A DNA stretch of 64,000 nt from Acheta domesticus (GCA_031308135.1 JAHLJT010000631.1:37099890-37163889), one strand, 5' to 3'. Positions 44,301-54,589 are shown, numbered from the stretch's first letter. Translations and numbers: made by a program. The notes: generated by a model not told the origin, from the sequence alone.

Positions 44301-45351
44301 GCAAAAACTGTTTGGCCACAAAATGTGAATTCCCCAATAATTGTGGAGGACGTTTAAAAGGCAAAGATACACAAAATTGCCCATTTTCCAACCTAAAGGT
44401 GTCCTCATTAAATTTTTTTTCACAAGGATGCTCCAAGTGTGAGAAGTTTTCATCACGAGAAGAGGAAATCCTCTCAGAATTCCAAATATTCTCATAATCA
44501 TTGACTAAGGAAGGAGAGTGTGCAGTTAAGAAAAAGCACTGATCTGGGGGTGCCGCACTTGGCAACAGTGTGGGCAATCGATCCCCCGCAATGACATTAC
44601 CAAACTTAGTATCAAGAATAAAAAGCTTTGAACAATGGCTGCTCTTCTTAGTGTTAAGCACCTGAAAAAATAAAGAAGAGCTTAATAAAATATCTAATTT
44701 TTTAGGAATAAAGAATTGGTCATCAGACAATTTTAGGTCAGCAGGCAGCTTCAGGGCAGCTAAATTAATGTTCCTCCGGGGGGTGGCTTTGGAAATAGCA
44801 GGGACCACTAAACATTCTATTGCCCTTTTCCACCTACAACACCGCGAGGAGATTAACACATGAACTCTAGCATTTGAACCAGAAGTAAGAGCATTAACTG
44901 AATAAATAGTAGCATTGTGCCTAATTCTTTTGAGACGGAGGGCCTGTACCAATGATTCAGTTATCAAGGAGACTTCACTACCAGAATCAAGTAATGCCCG
45001 GGCTGGCAGGGTTTGGCCCAAATCATTTGTTGCATTAACAATGGCTGTGGGAAGGAGAGAACCAATATTAAATGTCTGGCTAAGAACCAAGTGTGATAAC
45101 GTGGAAACCTTACTATCGTGTGATTGTTTTGCAGTAATCTGGGTGGCAGATGCTAGTCCAGCAGAGGTGTTGGGAGCACTAGAACAATGAGGTGATGCCA
45201 AATTATGGACATTTTGTGTAGAAAATTTATGAAGCATTGAGTGGTGGTTCTTACCACAAGTTTTACAACTTCGCTGTGAGCAATGATGAGAAGGACCCTT
45301 CCTTCGAAGACAGTTGTAGCAGAGTTGATGAGAAGAGACAAAATCCCATCT
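41323..45351 (-). CDS. BEL pol: protease, reverse transcriptase, RNase H, integrase
   Basis: Open from just after the UAG to the stop at 41323; the first Met is at 45237 (1304 codons from there). Numbering from that Met: aspartic protease motif LLDSGSEVSLI (D84); RT with FTADIE (D418) and YVDD (494-497); RNase H with GFCNAS (676), IPRLEL, FSDSS (752) and NPADLL (798); integrase H-x4-H/C-x2-C zinc domain (about 934-972) and catalytic D1004, D1070, E1124. RNase H normally has GFCDAS, so N676 replaces the first catalytic aspartate. Cysteines of a second zinc-knuckle region lie between the UAG and Met45237, showing that this Met is not the natural start. Pol acts in the particle to copy the element RNA and integrate the DNA. 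Otherwise undamaged. Confidence 0.95.
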   Translation of the reverse strand, partial: RWDFVSSHQLCYNCLRRKGPSHHCSQRSCKTCGKNHHSMLHKFSTQNVHNLASPHCSSAPNTSAGLASATQITAKQSHDSKVSTLSHLVLSQTFNIGSLLPTAIVNATNDLGQTLPARALLDSGSEVSLITESLVQALRLKRIRHNATIYSVNALTSGSNARVHVLISSRCCRWKRAIECLVVPAISKATPRRNINLAALKLPADLKLSDDQFFIPKKLDILLSSSLFFQVLNTKKSSHCSKLFILDTKFGNVIAGDRLPTLLPSAAPPDQCFFLTAHSPSLVNDYENIWNSERISSSRDENFSHLEHPCEKKFNEDTFRLENGQFCVSLPFKRPPQLLGNSHFVAKQFLLALENRFSKDRELRHNYVKFMREYIELGHAVECVSKIAPPFYFIPHFCVLNPQSHTTPLRVVFNCSAKSSSGLSLNDLLYAGPNVQSELIDIMLRFRLFNVCFTADIEKMYRIVRVHDADTKFQRILWRENPHDPIKIFTLQTVTYGMAPSAFLSTRCLNKLAEEINENDPEVASAIKQGFYVDDLLFGSDCAEKAASLFQRIVKVLKGAHFNLRKVNSNSSSFLATLNTTHTQYTSTPLASDNTHRILGLTWSTDKDTLCITYSKHSDPNTFNLPYITKRVVLHLIASIYDPLGFVNPFLVKLKLFLQKLWSLQLDWDTPLDSDLTCCWQSLVNEIVLLPSIIFPRKVLPQGHLPSCLVGFCNASHKAYGAALYLVNHDSASVAHSHLLCSKSRLAPLAGSTIPRLELCSALLLVELTKKVIRALRIVCSINQVYLFSDSSIVLHWLVKSNHKLDAFTAHRVSKIVASYPLSCWRHVSSRQNPADLLTRGVSPQALQHSTLWFVGPPWLKQPVSMWAKPFVDAEVADNGKVDALCCMFTAYQTSMPSSDVGENQNSFVQVLLSRYSKYHKLIRVLALCLRFINNIRVGGRLMNSQVERLNKHPIILPPNHKFTVLFLEMIHLAFLHAGLALMMGCVRQQYWIPSLRRVAKKVINACLTCKRWRAIPLGQIMGSLPPSRVNPSRPWAHTSLDYCGPILTRPSLTRSKMSQKTWIAVFICHSTKASHLEIVENLSSSQFIAAFERFGSRRGYPVHMYSDNASTFKSASRILAEANRFVLSARDLEVITKFLSVQGTSWHFCPTYSPHRNSLAEACVKSLKFHLQRALGQQVVTLLTLYTLLAKIEACLNSRPLEVTSTDTDVNLILTPNHLVYGHALNTLPIDTDSPLVQITPAQQFRHLNNKLAIIWKYWSRNYLHTLQQRVKWKRESPPLAVNDLVLLIEESPPSHWKLGVVEKLFPDQAGVVRTVEVRTSQGKLLRPVQKLCALARSSHE

Positions 45352-46314
45352 CTACTGGACAGCCAGGGTACGAAAACGAGGGCAGGCGAAAAGTGGGTGC
45401 TCTCCAGAACTGCAGGCAATGCAGGCTTGAGCTGATGACACCTCTTCCAGCTGAAACACCTGTTTGGCAGGTGGAGATTGTGTAGGGCGCTTAGATTTAC
45501 TAACTGAAACAGAATTCACATCAGGATTAGCAAGAGGGGCAATGTCTAGGGCTCTTGCCCGGAGTGAAAGAAAATCTAAAACATTTTGCAATGGAACAAT
45601 ATCATTTTTTGCTTTAGCAAGGAAAAATGCTTCCCTTGTTTTGTTATCCAATTTACTGAGCACTAAAAATTGTACTATTATTTCATCCATAGGGACTGTA
45701 GTGGGAACTGCTGACATAGATAGCCAGTGAGAAGTTACTACATTGTGCAATTCTCTTAAGGAGGAGGCATCACCAATTTTGAGGGAAGGAAAGGAGAAGA
45801 GAGCATGAATGTGCTCTTCTAAAATTTTCGATTTATCGTCATAACGATCTCTTAATAAAGCCCAGGCCTGTTGAAAGGATCTGTCTGATACTGTGAGCAC
45901 AGAAATCAACTTCAGAGGTTCGGCCTCGAGACTACTCATTAAATGCACCAACTTCTGCGAGTCCGGTATCTGTACCTGATTAATGACTAATTGAGTAAAC
46001 AAATCACGAAAACGTTGCCAATTTCTATACCTTCCATCAAATTTTGGAATTTTAATGCTCGGTAGCGAGGCATGATGACACGCCGAGGCAACAGTAAGAG
46101 GCTTTTCAAAGGGCTCGTATTTTTCATTCAATAGCTGTTTTACAGCCAAGTAAGCATTTTCACATTGCGAAAAATTTTGTTCATGAATCGTGCTAAAGAA
46201 CTCTGTGGAGCTGATCGCATCCATTTTAAGAGCTTCGATATCCTTCCAGACTTCACATAACCTATCTCGCAAGCACGCGAGACTTGCCACCGTTGCTGGT
46301 TGCAAGGCTTTCAA
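45352..46314 (-). CDS. BEL gag (DUF1759-type capsid region, first zinc knuckle)
   Basis: 320 codons ending in TAG at 45352-45354, in the same frame as pol. A helical N-terminus is followed by LPSIKIPKFDGRYRNWQRFR at about residues 89-108. This matches the 'LPKFxGxxxxWxxFxDxF' hallmark of BEL gag (DUF1759). A CIAC-x4-H-x4-C knuckle lies about 25 residues before the stop. Downstream of the stop the same frame encodes further CxxC and CxxCxxxxH pieces normally belonging to the gag C-terminus, so gag is cut within its zinc region. Whether the stop is read through is unknown. No other break was seen. Confidence 0.9.
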   Translation of the reverse strand: MKALQPATVASLACLRDRLCEVWKDIEALKMDAISSTEFFSTIHEQNFSQCENAYLAVKQLLNEKYEPFEKPLTVASACHHASLPSIKIPKFDGRYRNWQRFRDLFTQLVINQVQIPDSQKLVHLMSSLEAEPLKLISVLTVSDRSFQQAWALLRDRYDDKSKILEEHIHALFSFPSLKIGDASSLRELHNVVTSHWLSMSAVPTTVPMDEIIVQFLVLSKLDNKTREAFFLAKAKNDIVPLQNVLDFLSLRARALDIAPLANPDVNSVSVSKSKRPTQSPPAKQVFQLEEVSSAQACIACSSGEHPLFACPRFRTLAVQ

Positions 46315-46933
46315 ATTACTTTCAATTCGTGAAATTTCCCAAATAGCGAGACCACCTTTGTGATAATCTTAATTCAACTGCACCTGGCTCCTTAGCCCGT
46401 ACCTTTGACTGAGACATGGTTAAATAAGCTTGCTTACTAACGAAAAGAACTGAAATAATTCACGGTAGCATTTAAAGGGTATGAAGTTTCATACGCGAAA
46501 AACCATCTAAAAATTTAAGCACCGACATGTATTTGTTAACTGGAAGTCAACACCACTTTCATAAGCAAAATGAGCTATGTAACTATCGTCAAAATGCATT
46601 TAACCCTACAAACTTGAGAACCTAAGATCAGGAACGTGAAATATGAGGTTAGGAAAGCTGCATAAGATTTCCAGGAATTGGAAAGGCGTAACCAAGAACA
46701 TGCTTTTAATTTGCACCATACAAACCGCAAAAGCAAAGCGCACATAACACAAGTAAATGTTACAACAGCACTGCTAATGATTCTACTGTAATTTTGTTTT
46801 TTTTTATTCACAAAGGCACGCGTTACGTGTGCGCATCACGACTTCGCGGCGTGGCGTGAACAAAAACCTCGCGTAGTCAGTGTTACCAACGAACGAACGA
46901 AGTATTCGTTCCCGGTTTCAAGGCACCATAAAA
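46315..46933 (-). other. BEL 5' leader
   Basis: About 600 bases between the 5' LTR and gag, without a long frame in the gag direction. It contains the putative primer-binding site next to the LTR. Confidence 0.7.
46911..46928 (-). promoter_or_regulatory. Putative tRNA primer-binding site of BEL
   Basis: On the minus strand, five bases after the LTR, TGGTGCCTTGAAACCGGG begins with TGG, as needed to pair with a tRNA CCA end. I could not assign the tRNA with confidence. Confidence 0.6.
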
Positions 46934-47765
46934 TGTCAAAGAAAACAAAAAAAACTTTAATAATAATTTCACAAAACTTTAACAATTTCACAAAACTCTT
47001 GCAGTGTTGCGAAACACAAAATTAAAGGCACACACTGACCAAGCGATGCTACCTGACTAACACAGCAAGCAAAAACCAAATGAATGTAACATTGAAAGGT
47101 TACGAGGCACACATGGCCGGGTTGTCGAACCACACCACTGTCACAGCACCACCGCTCCTACAAATCACACCGCTGTCCAGTAGAGGGTCTCACATGCAGA
47201 AATCGTGAAAAATGCCCTTCACCGCCGTGGGTGCTTCATGCTCCCGGTCCACCATAGCTCCATCCGCTTGGCCCACACTCCACCAGCTGTGTCGCCCGCT
47301 GGCCGCACATGCTCTGGCGGTGCCCCGGGTTCGACCCCGGGCAGGGCTCAGAGGGGCGGGCAGCCGGCTAGCTGGCGGCGGGGGGCGGACGTAGGCGGGG
47401 GGAGAGATACGGGCGCGACGGCGCGATGGTGTTGGTGGCGGCGGTGACGGTGGTGATGTAGTGACGTCACCGGTGTCGGCGGCGAGGGTAGCTGATTGCA
47501 ACCTGGCAGGGCGGCGGAAGAACTGTCACATGCATCAAGGCGCGGGGAAACAATGATTTAATTAATGTCTTCATTCCATTTCATTGATTGATTGATTGAT
47601 GATGGATTTTTTTTTTAAGTGGGACGCGCGAATTTTGGAATTGGCGCCCCCATGACACCCTGGTCTAGCATGGAACTCCCATAATTTAGCGGGAAGCACT
47701 CCAAAGAGTGCCCAGGTGGGCGGAAGTCGCAGGAACTTGTCCGCGCCGAGCAAAATGTGCTAACA
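46934..47765 (-). repeat. BEL 5' LTR (832 bp)
   Basis: Same TG..CA ends as the 3' LTR. It carries an extra 108 bp (about 47538-47646) including four TGAT units and a T-run, bordered by GGCGCG and GGCGCC. Confidence 0.93.
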
Positions 47766-48235
47766 AGCGTCTTGAGTGAGAACGTTATTAAAGAAAGCTG
47801 AATTTGTGCTATCTAAGAGTCAATTGATTAAATCTCAACCAGCATTGTTTTTATTTCCTAATCCGTGAAAACCATTAACAGTGACAAAGTGTAAATACAC
47901 ACCAGTAACTTCGTGCGTTAGTCGGTGCAACGTCCTCGAACAGATAATAGGAAAAGTTTGATTTTTAAGTATTTGAAACAAATATTTGTTTCTCATTGTT
48001 ACGGAGATCATTGTAAATAACAGAATTATGAGTAGTATTATGTTTTAATTTTGCTCCTTAGGAGTATATTAAGTCTACCGATCAATATTGAAGCAAAAGC
48101 ACTTTATTAAAACGAATTGATATAATAATTAAAATGTTACTTATTTCTTACATTTTTGTACATATTTCTATACATTATAGCACATATATATGTGCATATT
48201 TTCCTGATTTTTAGAACATAATTATCCAGGCCCTA

Positions 48236-48760
48236 TTGATAATATTAAAGAACAGTAAAGACAGTGTTTTCTCAAAAAGATTCCAATTTTTTTTCTTTGA
48301 CCTTTTTGTAGGGATATTGCTAGCTAGATACACTGCAGCAGATAACATAAATACCATATCGCTGAATTTTAATTTTTTAAAAAACATTATAAAAATGTAA
48401 TTTCTTACATTTCGTTCATCTCGTTAATGGCGATTTGTATACAATAATGCATTTGAAATTCAATTGATCTTATTAAGTTTCTCGAAAATTCAATACTTAC
48501 CTGTGAAAATGAATTCAAATTTCCTTTCAATTAGTTTTTCGGTATCAATGAGTAATAACACAGGAATTGTGGCTACACCACGTGTTAGGGGAATTTTTTT
48601 TATTAATTTAGCATTTGTTTTTATCAACTTTTTCGTTGTCAGGGCCCGGCAATGAATTTTTTCTTGCCTACATTTTGCCGTTTTCTTGCGTTTTTTTTTA
48701 CATATGTATATTACTCCGTATATACGTATGTATATGGGAAAGTAAAAAAAAAACCTGGAC
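48236..48760 (+). repeat. Repeat family E, copy 7, right part
   Basis: Resumes the copy interrupted at 39644 (TTCTCAAAAAGATTCCAATT). It ends in the A terminus with CACCACGTGTTAGGGGAATT and GTATATTACTCCGTATATAC. Confidence 0.65.
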
Positions 48761-48764
48761 GTTG

Positions 48765-49260
48765 CAAGCGCGAAAAGTGGCGGAGAAGAAGGTTCTCCCT
48801 TTTAGAGGCTCAACTTCCCCGTCTGAGAAACCGCCGCCACCGCCGCCGCCGTCGCCGCCGCCGTCGCCGTCGACGTCGCCGTCGCCGTCGCTGCTGCTTT
48901 GGCCTGGGCGGGCGGGGAGTAGACAGCCTGGCCTTGATAGACGTTCTGAACCCTGGTGTGTTGAAGCGTGAGAACGAAGTTTGCAAGAGCGAATCAGTTA
49001 TCGGTGCAGGCGGTCCTTGAGTTCAATTGAGCTCCCTCTCGGGAGGAGTGGGAGATGGCTTCGCCTCTCCTCTTGAGGTAAGCGACGACATGATGGTTTT
49101 TTCCTAAGCTATAGTTATTCTCCTCTAAACGACGGTCAAATAACCGTCGTTTGGAGGAGAATTCCTATACGTAACTAGAGTCGAAAACTCTCTCATAAGC
49201 GAGACTCGGACTCCAGGATCTCTCGGACAGAGTCAATATCTGGGCAGGGCTCAGCTGTCT
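48765..49260. other. GC-rich patch with (CCG/TCG)n and a hairpin
   Basis: A trinucleotide run of CCGCCGCCGTCGCCG type lies at about 48826-48893, flanked by CpG-rich sequence. Long proline/arginine frames are products of the run. Confidence 0.5.
49117..49162. repeat. Strong hairpin, 20-bp arms and 6-nt loop
   Basis: ATTCTCCTCTAAACGACGGT (49117-49136), loop CAAATA, ACCGTCGTTTGGAGGAGAAT (49143-49162). One position is a T opposite G and the rest pair perfectly. No similar sequence was seen elsewhere in the window. Confidence 0.92.
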
Positions 49261-49264
49261 CTGA

Positions 49265-49490
49265 GACTCAAGGGGTGTGGGCGGGGCCTTGGGCGCGGCG
49301 CGAGGCATGCCCTTTAAGGCGGCGCGGCTCATTCATCCGGCGCGCGCGGCGACTGGGGCCCCTGATGCTGCGCGCCCGCCATTCAGAGGCCCTCTCAAAG
49401 GAGAGGGGCGGCCGCTCTCCCTTTTTCTCTCTCTCTCTCTTCCTTGGAGACGCTCGTTGCGAAGGTCCAAGGACACTTGCTGAAGAAGGA
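49265..49490. other. GC-rich, CpG-dense patch
   Basis: Contains GGCGCGGCGCGAGGC and a CT run near 49420-49440. Overlapping frames on both strands are not supported as genes. Confidence 0.45.
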
Positions 49491-49499
49491 TGAGAAGAG

Positions 49500-50095
49500 G
49501 GAAGATAAAACGTAATCAACACTAGTCACATTGATGTATTCAAGTGTCTCAGAATAAATGTTGCAAACTTCTAGTGTATGTGGAGGTAACGAAGATTATA
49601 GCTTTTCGGCAAAGAACTTTTAGTGGGAAGTTGAAAGCCGAAGTTACCAAGGTGATATTTGTCCTTGATCGGTAGGCAACTCGCCACGCTTACGTGTTTG
49701 GCGGGTCTCGTTCTGGCGCAGTTAAAGGGACAATGTGTTATCTCGAGCCCGCCAAACGTCAATGGGTTTTGTTTGTCAAACAATCAGGGTCAAATGTCAC
49801 GTGTGTATCTTCAGTATATTTATTGTCTTAAACAGATCACCTTCCTCCCTCCCACACGTTCTAGACGTCTGTTAACTTGAAGTAAAGGAACTTGAGAAAC
49901 ATATTAAACACTTCTTGAAACTGTTCGATAAAAATGTAGTCTAATATCTTAAAATTCACGCAAGTGGATCCATTCCGTACGTACTCCACGAGATCAGCGA
50001 TCGAAGATTTTTGACATAAAAATCATTGTAAATTGTGCGTAGCATTGTCTCAACGTAATTTTACGTAAATCACGAGGGAGAAAGGGCGGATTGCC
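49500..50095. other. Intergenic DNA
   Basis: A 10-bp inverted pair GTTTGGCGGG / CCCGCCAAAC lies at about 49698 and 49750. Nothing else was identified. Confidence 0.4.
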
Positions 50096-50310
50096 GATCT
50101 GGATAGCCGAGGTCGCAAAAGCTGAAGGGCCGTAGCTGCTCAGCCTGAAAGGGTAGCGGGTTCGAATTTCGCCTCGGGCATGGATGTTTGTGTGTCTTCG
50201 TGTTGTCTTTACGTGTTCTTCCTACAGTTTCCCCTACAGTTGAACAGTACCAGTTATCGCCAAATGTCCAAGTTGTTAAAAAGTGACCTTAAAAAAGGCC
50301 GGTTTATCGC
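50096..50310 (+). repeat. tRNA-derived SINE, family 2
   Basis: B box GGTTCGAATTTC at 50159-50170 followed by CCTCGGGCATGGATGTTTGT, as in the copy at 1680. Confidence 0.55.
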
Positions 50311-50319
50311 AGCCAATTT

Positions 50320-52250
50320 GAGTATGATTAGCAAAGCGGTTATCGCACCCTAAACGTATTAGAATAACGTTTATATTTAACGTATTATAAGGTATAACAT
50401 CATGGTATTATATTACAACACGCCATTTCGTTTTCTGAGTGAATTGAGTCGAAAAATAAAATCTGAAGAAGTCTGAAAATCTGAAGATGAACAGACAAAA
50501 TATGCAAAAAGACATTTTTTACCAATGTATAAAACTACGAATTGCCTGTTTCTCTCTGTGCTAATTCTCGTGCGCGTTGTTGGATGTGCAAGGGCAGGGA
50601 AGTCGAACGCAGACGAGACAGAAGTGCGCGTTATGGCTGAAAGTATTAAAGGCAAAACTGCAAAAAATTGTAAGACCGAGCATGGCAGGTAACATATTTG
50701 TCGCCAGTTCAGTGACAGAATACGGAAAGAGCGGCGTCATTGGAGGGAAAAATGGTAGTGGAAAAATAAAGTAATTGACTCATGTCATTTGAATAATTGG
50801 AAAGACCAATTAAATCATTTTGAAATTGCTTCAATATTGACATTTGGGGAAATTAAATTATGGAAAAATGTGGATGTTTGAAGACAGGCCGGATTCACAA
50901 AAACACATGTTAAATAATATGAAGTATACTTTTTCGGTTCGAGACTTTCACTCTACAAATGTTTGTCCAAGTAAAAAAGAATGGATTAATTCAAAAGGTT
51001 TGCTACAACTTTTAGTAACAAATAAACATAAAAGTTCTGAAATAGAGATCCGTGCAATTAACGCATTGGCAATACTTACGTACATTGCCTTTTAAAGTAA
51101 AGGCAGATTATTGGTAAAATCGCAATTGCGATTATTGGAAAGTACAGATTTTTGTCTGTTGATGTAAGTGGCAGATATTCTTTGTCGTACATGATACACA
51201 ATTCTGCACACTTTGAAGCTGCAAATGTCTGATATTAATGAATAAATTAATGTGTATAAAGATGATCTACAAATAATTTAGTATAGGAACGATGTAAAAA
51301 TATCATTTTAAAATGCAAACTGAGAGGAAAAATTAACGTTGTCATGCACCAAAGAAATTTGACGTCAGAAGCGCAACTCCAGCGTGGACAACAGAACGTT
51401 AGATCCCCTTCTCTGAAAATGGAAAAAATATCATTTGTAAATTGCGTATAAATTGAAAATAGTTAATGAGCTAAATAGTTATTTCTAAAAATAAATTTAA
51501 TTTCAGTCATGTTGTAAAATAACTCCCTTTTAAACATCTTCAGAAGCTATCCTTGCAACGACAACTACGACAACTTTAGTCACCACATATAGATATAAGC
51601 CTTGGTAATGTTGAAACACAAATGAGTCGTGTATATGAACATGAGTGAGATGCATGTGGGGTCAAGAGGCTCTCTCCTCCGGTATGAGAGATGGTGCAGC
51701 TACTCGCGAGTGAGGAGTAGGGATGGCAGTTAGTACAAAAATAACAGCTTTTAAAATTATTCTGCATTAACATTTTAATTCACCGATTATAACGGGTTAT
51801 TGGAATGAGGGTTGTCAATGTAAAGAACGTGATGGTATCGAAAAAATGTTATTTAACACATTTATTTACTACTTTGCTAAAGGAATGCTTTTAGATACTA
51901 GTATAATACTAAACATATCATTTTACATATCCTATGCAGAATATTTCGATTATTTCATGTAGGTTTATGACTAAATTGTAAAGCGCAAGGGCGCTTTGCA
52001 ACGGCAAACCTAAACACAGAAGTACATAGATGTAGTTAATGACTGAACTATGAAGTAAACTATAAAATATTTAGTGTTTTGACAACACTAAAATACCCGA
52101 TAACATAGCCTTTGTTACCGAAAACAATGAAAATAATTTAACAAGATTTCCAAAAATATCTGCCAACAACTAAATTTTTATAAAAATCCATTTCGCCCGA
52201 ACCGAATTTAAAAACTGTATTTCCTGGAGCGAGGGAGCAAAAACGGGTGT
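50320..52250. other. Intergenic DNA, nothing identified
   Basis: AT-rich. Frames at 50413-50655, 50844-51095 and 51576-51773 show no motif I recognise. Confidence 0.4.
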
Positions 52251-52254
52251 TCTG

Positions 52255-52540
52255 ATTCACCCGGGGGTGCTTCCCGTGCGGAGCCCAGCCGCACTGCGCC
52301 TGGCTCTGCCCTCGGTCGGGGCTTGGGGCTGGGCGGCGCGGCGCTACACGGCGCTGCACGCAGGCGGCGTCGGCGTCGGCGTCGGCGGCGGTTATCGACG
52401 GGCAGGCGACGGACCGCTTTCGCCCGCCTCCCACCCCCGCCGCCGTGCTCCTCGCCCCTCGCGCCGAGCCGCGCAGGGGCGTGGCCGCGCGGGCGGGGTC
52501 AAGGACGCTCGGTGCAGGGCGCTGGGGGTGAGGTACCTCC
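52255..52540. other. GC-rich, CpG-dense patch
   Basis: Includes GGCGTCGGCGTCGGCGTCGG (a GGCGTC repeat near 52370). No gene supported. Confidence 0.45.
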
Positions 52541-52544
52541 CTCT

Positions 52545-53445
52545 CAATTCCATCTTTGAAACGCTATTTATAATTCTTGTTCCGCTCTCAGGCATCGATT
52601 ACGTTCCAGTAGCCTTACTTAAATATGTGTTTATTGAATTACCCGTGGAGATCGATTAAACACATTCTCGAAATAAATCAGTATATAAAATAGCGGACAA
52701 GCAACATTTCTTGAAAATGCATTTCCTCAGAAATGCCTGAGAGGACTATAGAGCGTGCGTTATCCAATGGATAGTGCCGAAAAAACTTACTCTGATCTAC
52801 ATGCAATTTTGTTTTGATTTTCTTTTCTTTTCTTAATAAACATTAATAAATACTTATGCACATTACAAATATATCTACTATCTTCAAATAACATTGTCAA
52901 GACAAGCATCTGTTCTCGTAGGTGTTGACGAGGGTGAACTCTCACCCTGGTAATTCCATTGGCCAAATGTATTGAGTGCTTGAAAACAATGAGCAATATT
53001 TACATCCTGTTTTAAATGCTAGTCCAAAAATGATTATATTAACTGCATAATAAGACAGTTAACTTCTTATATGAGGGCGACAGAAAGAGGTAGAAAAGTG
53101 CAGCAATAGCGAAATGAATACATGGTGAAACGAGAGAGAGCTTGTACTTCTCCGTTTGGCTTGTTATTTCGCTTACATTGTGTAACCTCTACTTGCAAGG
53201 CTCGTACGTATTGAAAGCTCCGCTTTGTGTGCTGGCCGATCTCCAGCTCCCGTCTGAGAAGAGGAGGGAGCAACGCGGGGAACGTCGTGTCCTTGTCACT
53301 GTTTCCGCAGCATCACATGCAGGCACGCGACCTGCTTTGGCTAATTTCTATGCGGTGACGCTCGCCCCCAAACAAGAGAAGCTTCCTTCAAGATATTACT
53401 CTTGCTTAGCAGTTTTCAGCGGTGACACAAAACACCGATCGTCCT
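52545..53445. other. Intergenic DNA, nothing identified
   Basis: AT-rich to 53130, then mixed composition. The frame at 53142-53447 has no known motif. Confidence 0.4.
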
Positions 53446-53457
53446 AACGATATAAGG

Positions 53458-53686
53458 CAGTGTTGTCAAGGTCGATGGCACGAGCGGGAGTCCGTGGCAC
53501 GAGTGCCACGACGAAATCGCCCCTCCAAGCTGTTCATCACCCCGCTACCAGACGCCATCACTATTGTAAAATGGCGGGGTTACTAAAAGTTCCCTTTCCC
53601 GACGCTAGTTGCGCAGAGAAGCTCGTGGCATGCTACGATGCCACGACGCGAGCCACTGTCAGTATTACAAGACCTTGACACCACTG
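53458..53686. mobile_element. 229-bp hAT MITE (8-bp TSD)
   Basis: The ends are CAGTGTTGTCAAGGTC and, reverse-complemented, CAGTGGTGTCAAGGTC (15/16). They are flanked by identical ATATAAGG at 53450-53457 and 53687-53694. Inside are hairpin words GTGGCACGAGTGCCAC and CGTGGCATGCTACGATGCCACG near the two ends. Confidence 0.92.
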
Positions 53687-53699
53687 ATATAAGGCAATA

Positions 53700-54530
53700 A
53701 GCGAAGTGCTTGAAGGTAAAGGGAAAGTTAGGTAAATGTAATTTAGAGTAATTGTGTTTAAGATTGAACATAACTTACAATAACTATCGTCTGTAAAATA
53801 TTAAAGGTAACATAAATATGGCTTGCATGGAATGTTTTCAGAAAATACAAGGCTTGTCGTGGTTCTTATATCAGTCTGTGAAACATTTGTGATGATTCAG
53901 ACTTCTCACAGCGATGTTATACAACCCTCTCGTCAAAGGGATCATCTCTCACTGGGTAGTAGATTGATGCTCCATTAAACGTGTCTGTTTTGAACTAATG
54001 AACATTAATGAATTTTATTGGGTCATTGAGTTATTCCATTTCCTCTCGTCAGCAGATCCCTATCCCTATTTCCTGACTCCAACCATGATCTTAAAATGGT
54101 AAAAAAATGCTAGAGATGTACGATGCAAGTGAACTCGAATGTGAAAAACATTGGCGCATGCAATGCAAAATATTAACTATCTCTGGCTTAGAGGATACTG
54201 ATAAGAGTATAATTCCGCAAAAATTGTCAATACCACAATGCACAGGAGAACTGTAATGTAACGTGAAGCCAATAATAATTAGGCGCCAGGCCGCCAAATT
54301 AAACCGGATGTAGGCGGACACAATTTTTTCTAAACCGTTACAGTATTACGCAAATTGATAACTCTCATGTTAGAACAACTACACAGAGGAATTAATTTAT
54401 GCTCACTTTTCCAATTTAAATGGCATTACGGGAGGGACTCGTGTGGGATTTTCAGAATATTCCTTAAATGAAATGTAATAAAATTTTCCAGTATGTCGAA
54501 ACAAGTTTTTTGCGTCGGAATTCCAATTCA
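53700..54530. other. Intergenic DNA, nothing identified
   Basis: AT-rich, with no repeat termini or coding frame supported. Confidence 0.4.
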
Positions 54531-54589
54531 TTGGAATGCCGATAGATCGATACTTGACCGGATGGTCGTTGAGCGCACTTGACGCCTGG

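Larger units (their letters stand above)
40105..47765 (-). mobile_element. BEL/Pao LTR retrotransposon, nearly intact
   Basis: A 7661-bp element with TG..CA LTRs, gag and pol on the minus strand, and 5-bp TSDs AGCGT at 40100-40104 and 47766-47770. Domain order (gag with DUF1759-like region, zinc knuckles, A17-type protease, RT, RNase H, integrase) is that of BEL/Pao elements. No envelope frame follows integrase. The two LTRs are almost identical apart from one 108-bp length difference, so insertion is recent. Coding defects seen are one in-frame UAG and one RNase H active-site change. Confidence 0.95.
39645..48235 (-). mobile_element. Non-autonomous hAT element, copy B (hosts the BEL insertion)
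   Basis: The same family as 10153-11348, in reverse. It begins TAGGGCCCGGATAATTATG, ends CATAATTATCCAGGCCCTA, and is flanked by TTGATAAC (39637-39644) and TTGATAAT (48236-48243), a 7/8 match. Without the BEL and its extra TSD it is about 925 bp. It lacks about 370 bp that copy A has near its middle. Confidence 0.88.
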
